Of a DNA stretch of 64,000 nucleotides, positions 31,941-41,493 are shown piece after piece. Each line of letters begins with the position of its first letter. Position 1 is the first letter of the stretch. The DNA is from Mesobacillus sp. S13. Its GTDB lineage: Bacteria; Bacillota; Bacilli; Bacillales; Cytobacillaceae. Position numbers and translations under genes: made by a program. Under the pieces are notes generated by a model. That model searched no databases and had not been told where the DNA came from. It was given only the letters and a program-made list of their open reading frames with translations. The stretch spans positions 3,057,001-3,121,000 of the forward strand of contig NZ_CP084622.1 in NCBI RefSeq assembly GCF_020422885.1, in the 5' to 3' direction.

Positions 31941-32213
31941 TTATTTCACTGCATCCTTAAGTGCTTTACCTGGTTTGAAAGCAGGCACCTTGCTTGCAGA
32001 GATTTCGATTTCATCACCAGTTTGTGGGTTGCGGCCTTTACGGGCTGCGCGCTCACGAACTTCGAAGTTACCAAAACCGATTAATTGTACTTTGTCCCCA
32101 TCTTTTAATGCATTTAAGATTGAATCAAAAACAGCGTCAACTGCTTTTGTTGCATCTTTCTTAGAAAGCTCGCTCGCTTCCGCAACTGCATTGATAAGTT
32201 CTGTTTTGTTCAT
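31941..32213 (-). CDS. hbs: DNA-binding protein HU
   Basis: 90 residues from ATG at 32213 with GGGAGGAGGTGAA; the longer ORF start is upstream of that site. [12 protein letters not shown] start, [25 protein letters not shown] (beta arm with the intercalating-proline signature), and [13 protein letters not shown] end. Essential nucleoid protein. Neighbour of spoIVA as in B. subtilis. Confidence 0.96.
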   Translation of the reverse strand: MNKTELINAVAEASELSKKDATKAVDAVFDSILNALKDGDKVQLIGFGNFEVRERAARKGRNPQTGDEIEISASKVPAFKPGKALKDAVK

Positions 32214-32361
32214 GCCATTCACCTCCTCCCAAAGAGATCCCATTGCTCAGAAATTAAGCATCTTAACTACATTTCTAAACAAAACATGTGAATTCTATAC
32301 GTTGTTGATAGATTTTTTATCTAAGTTTGCAAAAAACTAGGATAAAGAAACCTAAAATCGC

Positions 32362-32589
32362 TTAAAACCCTGTTATATAAGGGTTTTTAAGCAGCAACGC
32401 TAATTCTGTTAAAAGATTATCATAATGTTTTCCTCTTATCAAGATAATTTCAAGAAATAATGGGAATCTTTTCTTCTTTGAAACATATTTGTAATATGTT
32501 GACCCTAATTCATTACCCGGAACTGGTTCGACCAAACATGATATATTGAACTTTAAGTCTTTTATCCTGGATTTTAAAGCAAGTTTCAA
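32362..32589 (-). CDS. Small ORF, possible hypothetical protein
   Basis: A 75-codon ORF with TTG at 32589 and an AAGGGGA ribosome binding site 6 nt upstream. Basic, low-complexity-free product with no motif that I recognise. No counterpart in the B. subtilis neighbourhood is known to me, and its base use is not clearly coding. It may be chance. Confidence 0.25.
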   Translation of the reverse strand: MKLALKSRIKDLKFNISCLVEPVPGNELGSTYYKYVSKKKRFPLFLEIILIRGKHYDNLLTELALLLKNPYITGF

Positions 32590-32694
32590 GGAATCCCCTT
32601 ATATTTTCACGACTAGTAAGTTATATTAGAAGAGCAATAATGCCCAAAAAAGAAATTGAGTAAGGATATTAACCTTTTGCAAGACAAACAAAAA

Positions 32695-32711
32695 GACTCC
32701 CAAAAGGAGTC
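32695..32711 (-). terminator. Terminator after spoIVA
   Basis: GACTCC / GGAGTC stem just past the stop, then TTTTTGTTTG on the minus strand. Confidence 0.75.
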
Positions 32712-32714
32712 CCA

Positions 32715-34193
32715 TTATAATATGATTGCTATTAATCCACCGGAACCTTCGTTGATGATTCTTTCCAGCGTCTCTTTTAATTTATAACGTGCATTTTCAG
32801 GCATCAAGCTCAATTTAGCCGAAATTCCTTCCCTGACGATTGAACTCAGGCTTCTGCCAAAGATATCCGAATTCCAGATTGACAGCGGATCATCTTCAAA
32901 ATCCTGCATCAGATAGCGAACAAGCTCTTCACTTTGTTTTTCTGTGCCGATGATAGGCGAGAATTCTGATTCGACGTCCACTTTGATCATATGGATTGAT
33001 GGAGCTACCGCCCTTAAACGGACTCCGAAACGCGATCCCTGGCGGATAATTTCTGGCTCTTCCAGGCTCATATCCGTCAATGAAGGTGAAGCAATGCCAT
33101 ATCCTGTCTGTTTAACCATTTTAAGTGCATCAGAAATTTGGTCAAACTCTGTTTTTGCATAAGCGAACTCTTGCATTAGCTCAAGTAAATGATCCTTACC
33201 ACGTATCTCGACGCCCACGATTTCTTTCAAGATTTCGTCGTAAAGGTCGTCTGGAGCATACAAGTCGATTTCGGCCACACCCTGGCCCATTTCAATTCCT
33301 GCAAGGCCAGCCCTGTCAATGTATTCAAAGTCACTGAATTGGTGGACGACCCTGTCTACATCGCGCAGCCTCTTAATGTCCTTCACTGTCTCCTTGACAG
33401 CTTCCTGGTAGCTTTCACGCAGCCAGTGATTCTCCCTGAGGACCATCACCCAGCTTGGCAGGTTGACGTTCACTTCAAGCACAGGGAATTCATACAACGC
33501 TTCCCTCATGACACTCATCACATCAGATTCACGCATGCTTTCTACACTCATTGCCAGTACCGGGATATCGTATTTATCCGCTAACTGGGCACGCAATGTT
33601 TCTGTGTTTGGATGGTAAGGCTGTGCACTGTTCACAACCATAATGAACGGCTTGCCGACTTCCTTGAGTTCTTCAATCACTCTTTCTTCTGCTTCAATGT
33701 AATCTTGTCTTGGGATTTCCCCAATTGTCCCATCCGTCGTGATGACGACGCCAAGTGTGGAATGTTCTTGGATAACCTTCCTTGTTCCAATTTCAGCTGC
33801 TTCATGGAAAGGGATTGGCTCCTCATACCAAGGCGTGTTGATCATCCTCGGTCCATTCTCATCCTCATAGCCCTTTGCTCCTGGAACTGTATACCCAACA
33901 CAATCTACGAGCCTGATATTTACATCCAGGCCTTCATCCACATGTACAGATGCTGCCTGGTTAGGCACGAATTTTGGTTCAGTCGTCATAATCGTTTTAC
34001 CTGCTGCACTTTGCGGCAGCTCATCAAGCGCTCTGGCTCTATCGGCCTCATTATTGATATTAGGTAAAACCACCAGCTCCATAAATTTCTTAATAAAAGT
34101 GGATTTTCCAGTGCGGACCGCACCTACAACCCCCAGGTAAATATCGCCGCCCGTTCTCTCGGCGATATCCTTAAAAATATCTACCTTTTCCAA
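32715..34193 (-). CDS. spoIVA: Stage IV sporulation protein A, spore coat ATPase
   Basis: 492 residues, full length. The N-terminal TRAFAC-like NTPase has the Walker A GAVRTGKST (24-32); the middle and C-terminal domains anchor the coat basement layer on the outer forespore membrane together with SpoVM. SigE-type promoter upstream. Neighbours yphF and the HU gene are as in B. subtilis. Confidence 0.97.
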   Translation of the reverse strand: MEKVDIFKDIAERTGGDIYLGVVGAVRTGKSTFIKKFMELVVLPNINNEADRARALDELPQSAAGKTIMTTEPKFVPNQAASVHVDEGLDVNIRLVDCVGYTVPGAKGYEDENGPRMINTPWYEEPIPFHEAAEIGTRKVIQEHSTLGVVITTDGTIGEIPRQDYIEAEERVIEELKEVGKPFIMVVNSAQPYHPNTETLRAQLADKYDIPVLAMSVESMRESDVMSVMREALYEFPVLEVNVNLPSWVMVLRENHWLRESYQEAVKETVKDIKRLRDVDRVVHQFSDFEYIDRAGLAGIEMGQGVAEIDLYAPDDLYDEILKEIVGVEIRGKDHLLELMQEFAYAKTEFDQISDALKMVKQTGYGIASPSLTDMSLEEPEIIRQGSRFGVRLRAVAPSIHMIKVDVESEFSPIIGTEKQSEELVRYLMQDFEDDPLSIWNSDIFGRSLSSIVREGISAKLSLMPENARYKLKETLERIINEGSGGLIAIIL

Positions 34194-34261
34194 GTGATCC
34201 CCTCCCGATCATAGAGTTAGTGGGAATAAATTCATCCAAATTAGTAATCTGGGACAGTATA

Positions 34262-34291
34262 TATTTATGATGTTGTCCTATATCAATATGA
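34262..34291 (-). promoter_or_regulatory. SigE-type promoter of spoIVA
   Basis: -35 TCATATT (34285-34291) and -10 CATAAATA (34262-34269) with 15-bp spacing, close to the SigE consensus (kmATATT, CATACAnT). Fits the mother-cell expression known for spoIVA. Confidence 0.65.
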
Positions 34292-34388
34292 CAATTTTTT
34301 ATTTTTTTACCCCCTTAATTTTGATTTCACAAAAGAATCCTTCAATTCCCATATATGAGAACAATTGATATCTTTTTTAAGGTAAAAA

Positions 34389-34426
34389 AACCCTGCTTCT
34401 ACAATATATTTTGCAGAAGCAGGGTT
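34389..34426 (-). terminator. Terminator after yphF
   Basis: AACCCTGCTTCT / AGAAGCAGGGTT stem (one mismatch in the inner part) followed by seven T on the minus strand. Confidence 0.9.
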
Positions 34427-34479
34427 ATGACAAATTTATTAGAAATGCGCTAGAGCTCAGTCGCCGGCATGCACCCGCT

Positions 34480-35193
34480 TTAGTCCTTGACCAAAAAGAC
34501 CGGTTCATTGGTCTCCTTATCTATGGAATAAGGCAAAGAATAGGCTGGTACGAACATAGAATTATCTACGAGGATATCACGTATATCCTCACCCTCTTCA
34601 AGTTCTTTTTTTGAAGATTGAATAGCCTGGTAGAGATCACTTCGGTAATCCACATATATTTCCCCATCAGCAGAGATGATAAAATGCAGATTCTGGTTTG
34701 TAAACGGGCTTACCACTACAGGCTCCTTTTTATAGCCAATCTTTTTGAAATCGAGAGTGTACAGATTTTCTGCAATCCTTTCCTTGAAAGGAGGGTATCC
34801 AGATGCATTGATTCTCATCTTTATCTCACGAATTGTCTCTGCCATCCTCAAATCGAGGAGCTTCACTGTAGGATTTGTTTCCGCATCTACAAGGACATAT
34901 TGAAACAAGCCGCCATTTTCATAAGCATTGCCAGGGGCCTCAGCGATAAATCTCGGAACGATTTTCTTAAAATCTATTGGATACTTTTGATAAATCGGTG
35001 TTTCTGCATGCTTCGTCTTAATTGGCAGCAAGCCGCCATTTGCTTCCTTGTACTGATCAACTGCTGACTGGACACTGTCTAATTGGTCCTTATAGGGTAC
35101 CTGATTCTGTACAAGCTTTTCTTCCGGATACATACAGCCAGTCAATGTAAACAAAACCATGATGACTGACAAATAAAATCGGATTTTTTTCAT
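34480..35193 (-). CDS. yphF: Sporulation-associated lipoprotein YphF
   Basis: 237 residues from ATG at 35193; a TTG three codons upstream abuts the AAGGG site. Lipoprotein signal: KKIRFY, a hydrophobic stretch, and the lipobox LTGC (Cys near 20). The rest is soluble and extracytoplasmic, with no enzyme motif. Sits between yphE and spoIVA as in B. subtilis; function unknown. Confidence 0.85.
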   Translation of the reverse strand: MKKIRFYLSVIMVLFTLTGCMYPEEKLVQNQVPYKDQLDSVQSAVDQYKEANGGLLPIKTKHAETPIYQKYPIDFKKIVPRFIAEAPGNAYENGGLFQYVLVDAETNPTVKLLDLRMAETIREIKMRINASGYPPFKERIAENLYTLDFKKIGYKKEPVVVSPFTNQNLHFIISADGEIYVDYRSDLYQAIQSSKKELEEGEDIRDILVDNSMFVPAYSLPYSIDKETNEPVFLVKD

Positions 35194-35220
35194 TGATCCC
35201 AACCCTTAATCCTATGTATT

Positions 35221-35421
35221 TTATTCGCTCGTCGGGCCGCTGAAAACGACAAAGAAAATGATCAGCCCTGCGATAATCATCAATATGTAAGCAATGATTG
35301 CTGTGGCTATCTTGAAGAAGCCTTTTAACTTATAGCGGCTTAGGTATATGGCAAACAAAGACAATATCATACTGCCCATACCAACAAAAGAAATATACAT
35401 CTTCAATAATGCGGGTGACAC
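35221..35421 (-). CDS. yphE: YphE, DUF2768 small membrane protein
   Basis: 66 residues from GTG at 35421, with GGGAGGGG 8 nt upstream; a longer in-frame ORF starts further up without a site. Two membrane helices (about 7-28 and 38-60). The length equals B. subtilis YphE. Function unknown. Confidence 0.85.
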   Translation of the reverse strand: MSPALLKMYISFVGMGSMILSLFAIYLSRYKLKGFFKIATAIIAYILMIIAGLIIFFVVFSGPTSE

Positions 35422-35503
35422 AATAAACCCCTCCCTTTTCCGAGAAGTATTATACCACAAGGTGCAAACGTGAGTGCAAATAAACCTAAATAAAAGCAAA
35501 AAA

Positions 35504-35541
35504 AGCTGAGGTAAAGAAGGGGCGGACAACTTTACCTCAGC
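35504..35541 (-). terminator. Terminator after gpsA
   Basis: GCTGAGGTAAAG / CTTTACCTCAGC stem followed by seven T on the minus strand. Confidence 0.9.
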
Positions 35542-35671
35542 CTACATGACTAAATACCCTAACACCCAGTTCAAACCACCAGTTTGCTTCGTTGCATCTT
35601 ATGCAAGCATGAGAGAAATCGCATCCTCGAATGCCCATATTAGCAACATTATTCATTAAAAATTTTTACAG

Positions 35672-36718
35672 TCAGATTTTCCCGCCAAGAATGTCAGCCA
35701 GATCTTCCATCTCGTGAGTTTTTTCCCTCGACATCAGCCCATCAACAGCGTCCTTTGGATTGACGTCATTGAATAGAATGCTGTATAGCGCATTCGTAAT
35801 CGGCATATTGACTCCGTACTTTTCTGCGAGCTGATAAGCAGCCTTCGTTGTACGTACTCCTTCTACGACCATTCCCATGTTCTCAAGGACTTCCTCAAGG
35901 TTCTGGCCTTTACCAAGCAGGTTTCCTGCCCGCCAGTTCCTGGAATGGACACTTGTACATGTAACAATCAGATCCCCGATTCCGGTCAAACCAGAAAAAG
36001 TCAATGGACTTGCTCCCATTTTGACACCCAGGCGGGCAATCTCCGCTAGACCCCTGGTAATCAAAGCGGCTTTGGCATTATCACCATAACCTAATCCATC
36101 TGAAATACCGGCAGCAAGAGCAATGATATTCTTAAGTGCCCCGCCAATTTCCACACCAATCAAATCTGGATTCGTGTAAACTCTAAAGTTATTATTGATG
36201 AACAGGTCCTGAATTTTTTCAGCTGCTCCCATGTTTTTCGAAGATACAGTAACCGTTGTAGGGTGGCGCAGGCTTACCTCCTCGGCATGGCTTGGGCCGG
36301 ATAAAACTACAACACTTTCTAACAAGTCCTCAGGCATTTCCTCTTCTATCATTTCAGAAATACGCAGCAAGGAGTCAGGTTCAATCCCTTTGCTGACGTG
36401 GACAATGACCAGAGGTCCGGAAGTAACCTCAATCATCTTCCTGATTACTTCACGGATTGCTTTTGTAGGTACCGCCAAAATCACTGTTTTGATGCCAGCC
36501 AAGGACTCTTGTAGCGAAGAATGCCCATTGATGGTTGCAGGCAAAGTAATTTCAGGAAGATATTTCTTGTTGGTATGGTGGAGATTGATTTCATCAATTT
36601 GCACTGGATTGTGTCCCCAAAGATGAACTTCATGACCATTATCGGCAAGGACCATAGCCAAGGCTGTTCCCCAGCTCCCGGCCCCAAGAACCGCTACTTT
36701 CTCACTCTTCCTTTCCAT
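35672..36718 (-). CDS. gpsA: Glycerol-3-phosphate dehydrogenase (NAD(P)+)
   Basis: Makes sn-glycerol 3-phosphate for phospholipids. 348 residues; [20 protein letters not shown] (about 12) is the nucleotide loop, [14 protein letters not shown] (about 140) and the catalytic Lys region in [13 protein letters not shown] (about 190) are kept. Follows der by about 20 bp; a yphE-yphF-spoIVA cluster lies downstream behind a terminator. Confidence 0.96.
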   Translation of the reverse strand: MERKSEKVAVLGAGSWGTALAMVLADNGHEVHLWGHNPVQIDEINLHHTNKKYLPEITLPATINGHSSLQESLAGIKTVILAVPTKAIREVIRKMIEVTSGPLVIVHVSKGIEPDSLLRISEMIEEEMPEDLLESVVVLSGPSHAEEVSLRHPTTVTVSSKNMGAAEKIQDLFINNNFRVYTNPDLIGVEIGGALKNIIALAAGISDGLGYGDNAKAALITRGLAEIARLGVKMGASPLTFSGLTGIGDLIVTCTSVHSRNWRAGNLLGKGQNLEEVLENMGMVVEGVRTTKAAYQLAEKYGVNMPITNALYSILFNDVNPKDAVDGLMSREKTHEMEDLADILGGKI

Positions 36719-36737
36719 TTAAACCACAACCTTTACC

Positions 36738-38048
36738 TTATTTTCTTTGTCTCGCAAATATCTTGATTGGTGTGCCTGTGAAATCAAAGGCATCCCTGAT
36801 CCTGTTTTCAAGGAATCGCTCATAAGAAAAATGCATTAATTCTGGTTCATTGACAAAGACAACAAATGTAGGCGGCTTTACCGACACCTGGGTCGCATAA
36901 TAAATCTTCAGCCTTTTCCCTTTGTCTGTAGGAGTTGGATTCATCGCAACTGCATCCATGACGACCTCATTCAGGATATTGGTCTGCACCCTCATCGCAT
37001 GGTTTTCACTTGCCATATCAATCATCGGCATCAATGTGTGAATTCTTTTCTTTGTTTTGGCCGATAAGAAAACAATAGGAGCATAACTCAGGAATTGGAA
37101 GTGAGCACGGATTTTTTCTTCATATTCCTTCATTGTCTTTTCGTCTTTTTCGATGGCATCCCACTTGTTGACAACGATAATGACTGCACGGCCAGCTTCC
37201 TCGGCATACCCGGCAATATGCTTATCCTGTTCGATGATGCCTTCTTCGGCATTTATGACAACAAGGACGACATCTGAACGCTCGATTGCCCTTAAGGCTC
37301 TTAAAACACTGTATTTTTCGGTCGTTTCATATACTTTTCCTTTTTTGCGCATACCGGCGGTATCAATGATCACATATTTTTGACCATCGTAAGTTACTTG
37401 CGAATCAATCGCGTCTCTCGTCGTTCCCGCTATATCGCTTACAATGACGCGGTCTTCCCCAAGAATCGCATTCACTAATGAAGACTTCCCAACATTCGGG
37501 CGGCCGATCAAGGAAAACTTAATCGCATCTTTATCATATTCGTCTTCCTTCTCCTTTGGAAAATGCTTAGCTGCCTCATCCAGCAGATCACCTAGACCCA
37601 ATCCGTGAGAACCAGAGATCGGGAATGGCTCTCCAAATCCAAGAGCATAAAAGTCGTAAATCATGTCTCTCATTTCTGGATTGTCAATCTTATTAACCGC
37701 AAGGACTACTGGCTTGTTAGAACGATAAAGAATCTTTGCGACTTCCTCATCAGCCGCTGTTACACCCTCTCTGCCGTTAACAAGGAAAATAATTACATCT
37801 GCCTCATCAATGGCAATTTCAGCCTGCTGGCGGATTTGGTCCAGAAACGGCTCGTCCCCCAAATCAATACCACCAGTGTCAATAATATTAAAATCATGCG
37901 TCAGCCATTCAGCTGAACTGTATATACGATCCCTCGTTACTCCAGGAATATCTTCAACGATCGAAATACGTTCACCAACGATTCGGTTAAAAATCGTAGA
38001 CTTGCCGACATTCGGACGTCCAACGATAGCTACCACTGGTTTCGTCAT
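36738..38048 (-). CDS. der: Ribosome biogenesis GTPase Der (EngA)
   Basis: 436 residues from ATG at 38048 (AAGGGTGAT upstream); the ORF extends further but the extra part is not Der. Two tandem G domains, each with GRPNVGKS (near 9 and 181) and NKxD motifs (VNKID, VNKWD), and a C-terminal KH-like domain. Assembles the 50S subunit. Family length 436. Confidence 0.97.
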   Translation of the reverse strand: MTKPVVAIVGRPNVGKSTIFNRIVGERISIVEDIPGVTRDRIYSSAEWLTHDFNIIDTGGIDLGDEPFLDQIRQQAEIAIDEADVIIFLVNGREGVTAADEEVAKILYRSNKPVVLAVNKIDNPEMRDMIYDFYALGFGEPFPISGSHGLGLGDLLDEAAKHFPKEKEDEYDKDAIKFSLIGRPNVGKSSLVNAILGEDRVIVSDIAGTTRDAIDSQVTYDGQKYVIIDTAGMRKKGKVYETTEKYSVLRALRAIERSDVVLVVINAEEGIIEQDKHIAGYAEEAGRAVIIVVNKWDAIEKDEKTMKEYEEKIRAHFQFLSYAPIVFLSAKTKKRIHTLMPMIDMASENHAMRVQTNILNEVVMDAVAMNPTPTDKGKRLKIYYATQVSVKPPTFVVFVNEPELMHFSYERFLENRIRDAFDFTGTPIKIFARQRK

Positions 38049-38177
38049 GAACATCACCCTTTCAAAAAATTCTATTAGTGTGCAGGTCCAGGACCTGGGC
38101 CATAACAATGTCAAACCCGATATTTTTAGTTTTCATCATTAATTTAATATCATCCAAAGGAAGACACTTATAAAATA

Positions 38178-38202
38178 AACCCTTCTTGGTATACAGAAGG
38201 GT
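38178..38202 (-). terminator. Terminator after the YIEGIA operon
   Basis: ACCCTTCT / AGAAGGGT stem with TTTATTTTA on the minus strand, between the small YIEGIA partner and der. Confidence 0.8.
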
Positions 38203-38258
38203 CTGGCTTAATCAGTTTATCAAAAGATGCCTTAATCAGGCAATGAAAACATTTCTTG

Positions 38259-38444
38259 TCAGTGTTTTACAATTATATAGAGCTCTTCTGTGAGCGCATG
38301 TGCGATTCCATCAAGGATTGCTTCAAGGTTCGCAGCAACTTTCTCCATTTCTTCCTTTGAATCGCAATGGAAAACGGCTGTTCCAGCTGGCACCTTTTTA
38401 GGGTCCGTCGTGATGGCAGCAAGGACGAATTTCTCCAGCATCAT
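38259..38444 (-). CDS. Capping-complex subunit for YIEGIA
   Basis: 61 residues; small acidic protein (MMLEKFVLAAITTDPKKVPA start, ALTEELYIIVKH end) of the family named capping complex subunit for YIEGIA. Overlaps the YIEGIA gene by 4 bp. The second ATG at 38441 is an alternative. A spore-related role is suspected in the family; no activity is known. Confidence 0.75.
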   Translation of the reverse strand: MMLEKFVLAAITTDPKKVPAGTAVFHCDSKEEMEKVAANLEAILDGIAHALTEELYIIVKH

Positions 38445-39334
38445 TGAGCCCCACTCCCTTCATTGCTCTTTTTTTCGGAAGGCATCCTGATAGCATTCTC
38501 CAGTGTCGGCACATCACCTATCACCGTTATTGCACGATCAATATCCCGTTCTTGTGGCAATACAAAAACTCCTACTCTGCCATCGTCAAGATCCCGTTTC
38601 GCCAGCGGAACGAGAGCGGGTGTACCTGAATCACGATAAACGCCAAGCGCAACTGACAAATCATGCAGCACAGCCTGCCTCTGTCCCAGATTAGCTATTG
38701 TAGACCGCGCATTCATGTTTTTGGGTTTTAAAATAAATCCCATACCATAACGAAGTACTTCTTTCTGCCTCTCTGGGAGGCCGATGTTCATTATATAAAT
38801 GTTATCTACATACAGCCCTGCACCATCAAACCTTGGTTCCATATATTCGATCTCAACGATGTCCTTCAGCTTTCCGCCAGACATCAGCTTGTGTGAAATG
38901 ATCACCGCGATGATTGCCGCAATGATCCCAGCCCAGACATTGAAGATCAGGTAGGCAAGCGTGCTGACAAGGGATGTGAAAATCACCAGATAATTGCGGC
39001 TCTCGAAAGCGATCGCAATCCCCTCGATATATGTCTTCCCACGTGAAACCAGTTCATAGCTATCGAGTTCGGTCAGAGTATTTCTCTCCATATTCCTGAC
39101 TTCCCTGAATTGTGACGCAGCAAGCGTCAAGAAGGTAATCGCCGTAAACTCTTCCTCCATGATTGCAGGTCCTGCAACAGTACCAAGACCCGCTGCAATG
39201 AATCCAAGAGCTACATGAATGATTTTCCCATGTAAATATGTTGGATACTGACGATAATCGGTTCTCAGCATTAAAAGTCTCGATAATGTCCCTATAGCAA
39301 TTCCGAATACAATTGGTAACGTATATTCATTCAT
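38441..39334 (-). CDS. yphB: YIEGIA-domain membrane protein
   Basis: 297 residues. Four or five membrane helices (about 8-22, 38-58, 108-140) and the YIEGIA signature itself at 102-107 (YIEGIAIAF). The C-terminal half is soluble. The name yphB comes from the B. subtilis position upstream of der. Overlaps yphA and the small subunit by 4 bp each, so the three form one coupled operon. Function unknown. Confidence 0.82.
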   Translation of the reverse strand: MNEYTLPIVFGIAIGTLSRLLMLRTDYRQYPTYLHGKIIHVALGFIAAGLGTVAGPAIMEEEFTAITFLTLAASQFREVRNMERNTLTELDSYELVSRGKTYIEGIAIAFESRNYLVIFTSLVSTLAYLIFNVWAGIIAAIIAVIISHKLMSGGKLKDIVEIEYMEPRFDGAGLYVDNIYIMNIGLPERQKEVLRYGMGFILKPKNMNARSTIANLGQRQAVLHDLSVALGVYRDSGTPALVPLAKRDLDDGRVGVFVLPQERDIDRAITVIGDVPTLENAIRMPSEKKSNEGSGAQ

Positions 39335-39942
39335 GAAGTCTTTTGTTCCTCCCCTTCTACTTGATTTATTGTACTGCCAGACATGAGCGAAATCATTGAT
39401 TCAATTGCTGACCAGGCGAGGAGAAGGCCGAGAGAGATGAACAGGATGTCCATAAAACCCATGGAAGCAGCAGGGTATGGAAAATTGAATTTCCACAGAA
39501 TCACCGAAAATAAGATATCTCCCTGCAAAAAGCCTGAAACCAATGCTAATATACGGTCTTTCCTTTCTTTATGTAATAGGACTGACAGATAAAAACCTGC
39601 TGCCCCAAGCATGATGTTCCGATCGAACAACACCCATACAGGATCGAATAATTCGAAAAGCAAAAAACTTGTGTAGGCAAGCATGATAATGAACGAAGAT
39701 AAAAATAAATACAGTAATGATCCAGTCTTTTTTCGCCTTGTTTCGAAAAAAATATACAGGCCAATTGCCAAAGCGGATAGATGAATTTCGATGTTCACGA
39801 AATCAATTGTGTATGGCGCAACAAGAATAACAGACAGCAAAAGAACAGACCATTTCAGTCTCACCGGATTTTTTTTATTCATGAAGAAAGTAGTCCAAAC
39901 CCAAGCAATCCAAGCCAGCCAATAAAAGTACAACCCTTCCAT
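39331..39942 (-). CDS. yphA: YphA membrane protein
   Basis: 203 residues with about six hydrophobic helices (for example WSVLLLSVILVAPYTIDFV). First gene of the yphA-YIEGIA-capping-subunit operon. ATG after GGAGGGG. No motif of known function. Confidence 0.82.
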   Translation of the reverse strand: MEGLYFYWLAWIAWVWTTFFMNKKNPVRLKWSVLLLSVILVAPYTIDFVNIEIHLSALAIGLYIFFETRRKKTGSLLYLFLSSFIIMLAYTSFLLFELFDPVWVLFDRNIMLGAAGFYLSVLLHKERKDRILALVSGFLQGDILFSVILWKFNFPYPAASMGFMDILFISLGLLLAWSAIESMISLMSGSTINQVEGEEQKTS

Positions 39943-40151
39943 TCAACCCCTCCTATCATTTCCATTATGGTAAATCGTTATGTAATTTAATCTTTTTTCA
40001 CCTAAAGTTTTTTAGCTATACCAGATAAAATAAAGGAGTAACTTTATTTCAGCTGTAAAACAGAAAAGATAGGGAAAACTATGACAGGAAATAGCCCGAT
40101 CAGCTTGACTATTTCCTGTATCGACTGTAAAAAATTCAGGAGGTGTTAATT

Positions 40152-40295
40152 ATGGGCAAAGACAGACAGGAAAAGAAACTAAAAAAGAGCGGACGAGTGG
40201 AGTCTGACCGAGACCAGGCTTTGCATTATCCAGGTGCAACAAAACTGCAAAGCCCTGAAGAAGCACGTTCGTTAAATGACGGCAAGTATAGTTGA
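40152..40295 (+). CDS. ypzI: YpzI family small protein
   Basis: 47 residues, too short for most ORF lists: MGKDRQEKKLKKSGRVES start and HYPGATKLQSPEEARS, a close match to Bacillus YpzI. ATG at 40152 with AGGAGGTG 7 nt upstream. Basic, soluble, function unknown. Stands alone between yphA and fni. Confidence 0.85.
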   Translation: MGKDRQEKKLKKSGRVESDRDQALHYPGATKLQSPEEARSLNDGKYS

Positions 40296-40378
40296 GCGCA
40301 CGACTATCTAGATTTGTAAAAGTGCAATACACTTTAGGGCTGGATTGAAATCGTTCAGATGATTTCAATGAGCAAAAT

Positions 40379-40405
40379 AGCCCCCTGCAATGTCTGCAGG
40401 GGGCT
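40379..40405 (-). terminator. Terminator after fni
   Basis: AGCCCCCTGCA / TGCAGGGGGCT palindrome directly after the fni stop, with ATTTTG on the minus strand. Confidence 0.75.
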
Positions 40406-40422
40406 AAACCAATTTATTCAGA

Positions 40423-41481
40423 TTAATTTTTTTGCCTTCTAGCAAAAGTACTCGTATCAATCCCTCTTTGCTCAAGCCAGTGGTGAGTTTCTCCTGTTAT
40501 CACCAAAGGTACGCTTTTTAGCTCACAGATTGTATGTACACCTAATGCAGTCATGATGATTGCCATCTCATCTTTAACCAGATTGATTTCCTTTATTAAC
40601 TCTTCTGTTCCATTCTCCATCAAAGTCTTAAGCAAGTACCCTGCCATTGCAGCAGCGTCAGCACCAACGGCAAGAGCCTTTACAATATCCAGGCTCGTCT
40701 GTATTCCGCCTGAAGCTATAACTGAAAGTTTTTTAGTGGCAGACTTTGTCTCAATAATTGAGGCAGCAGTCGGAATTCCCCAATCCTCAAAAAACGTCAA
40801 TAACCGATTCCGCCGCTTATTTTCTATTTCCGCAAAATTGGTTCCGCCAAATCCGCCAACATCAACATAGCTTACTCCAGATGCACAAAGCAAAGCAGCG
40901 GTCTCTGCTCCGATGCCAAACCCCACTTCTTTAACAACAACTGGGATATCAACACTTTGTTGGATTTCCATGATTCTGGCTAACGCACCTTCAAAATCCC
41001 TGTCTCCTTCAGGCATGGTCAACTCCTGAACTACATTCAGGTGAATTTGCAGCGCATCTGCCTGGATCATATCAATTGCTGCACGCGCCTGCACCACTGT
41101 TGCTTCACTGCCCAAATTGGCAAGGATAATGCCGTCAGGGTGCATTTCCCTTACAACTTCATAACTTCTCCGCTCGTCAGGATTTTTCAATGCAGCCATT
41201 TGCGAGCCAACAGCAATCGCTGATCCAGTCTCCCTGGCTGCTATAGCCAATTCCCGGTTAATTCGAAAAGTTCTCTCTCCGCCGCCGCCTGTCATGGCAT
41301 TTATAAAAATTGGCGAACTTAAAGAAAGTTCGCCAATTTCAGTCTCCAATTTTACTGAATCAAGTTTTGATCCAGGCAAGCTTTGGTTTACAAACTTAAT
41401 ATCGTCAAAACCGGTTAGGCGTTTTTGGCCTGTTTCAAGGGCATATTGTATATGGTCCCATTTACGTTTTGATCTTGACAC
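40423..41481 (-). CDS. fni: Isopentenyl-diphosphate delta-isomerase, type 2
   Basis: FMN-dependent type 2 isomerase (IPP/DMAPP). 352 residues with the TIM-barrel signature: [11 protein letters not shown] (about 60), GSQMAAL (about 92), [17 protein letters not shown] (about 180), [15 protein letters not shown] (about 205) and SGGIQTSLD (about 263). GTG start at 41481. Immediately downstream of the S1-like ypfD (12 bp). Confidence 0.95.
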   Translation of the reverse strand: MSRSKRKWDHIQYALETGQKRLTGFDDIKFVNQSLPGSKLDSVKLETEIGELSLSSPIFINAMTGGGGERTFRINRELAIAARETGSAIAVGSQMAALKNPDERRSYEVVREMHPDGIILANLGSEATVVQARAAIDMIQADALQIHLNVVQELTMPEGDRDFEGALARIMEIQQSVDIPVVVKEVGFGIGAETAALLCASGVSYVDVGGFGGTNFAEIENKRRNRLLTFFEDWGIPTAASIIETKSATKKLSVIASGGIQTSLDIVKALAVGADAAAMAGYLLKTLMENGTEELIKEINLVKDEMAIIMTALGVHTICELKSVPLVITGETHHWLEQRGIDTSTFARRQKN

Positions 41482-41493
41482 GTTATATCACCA

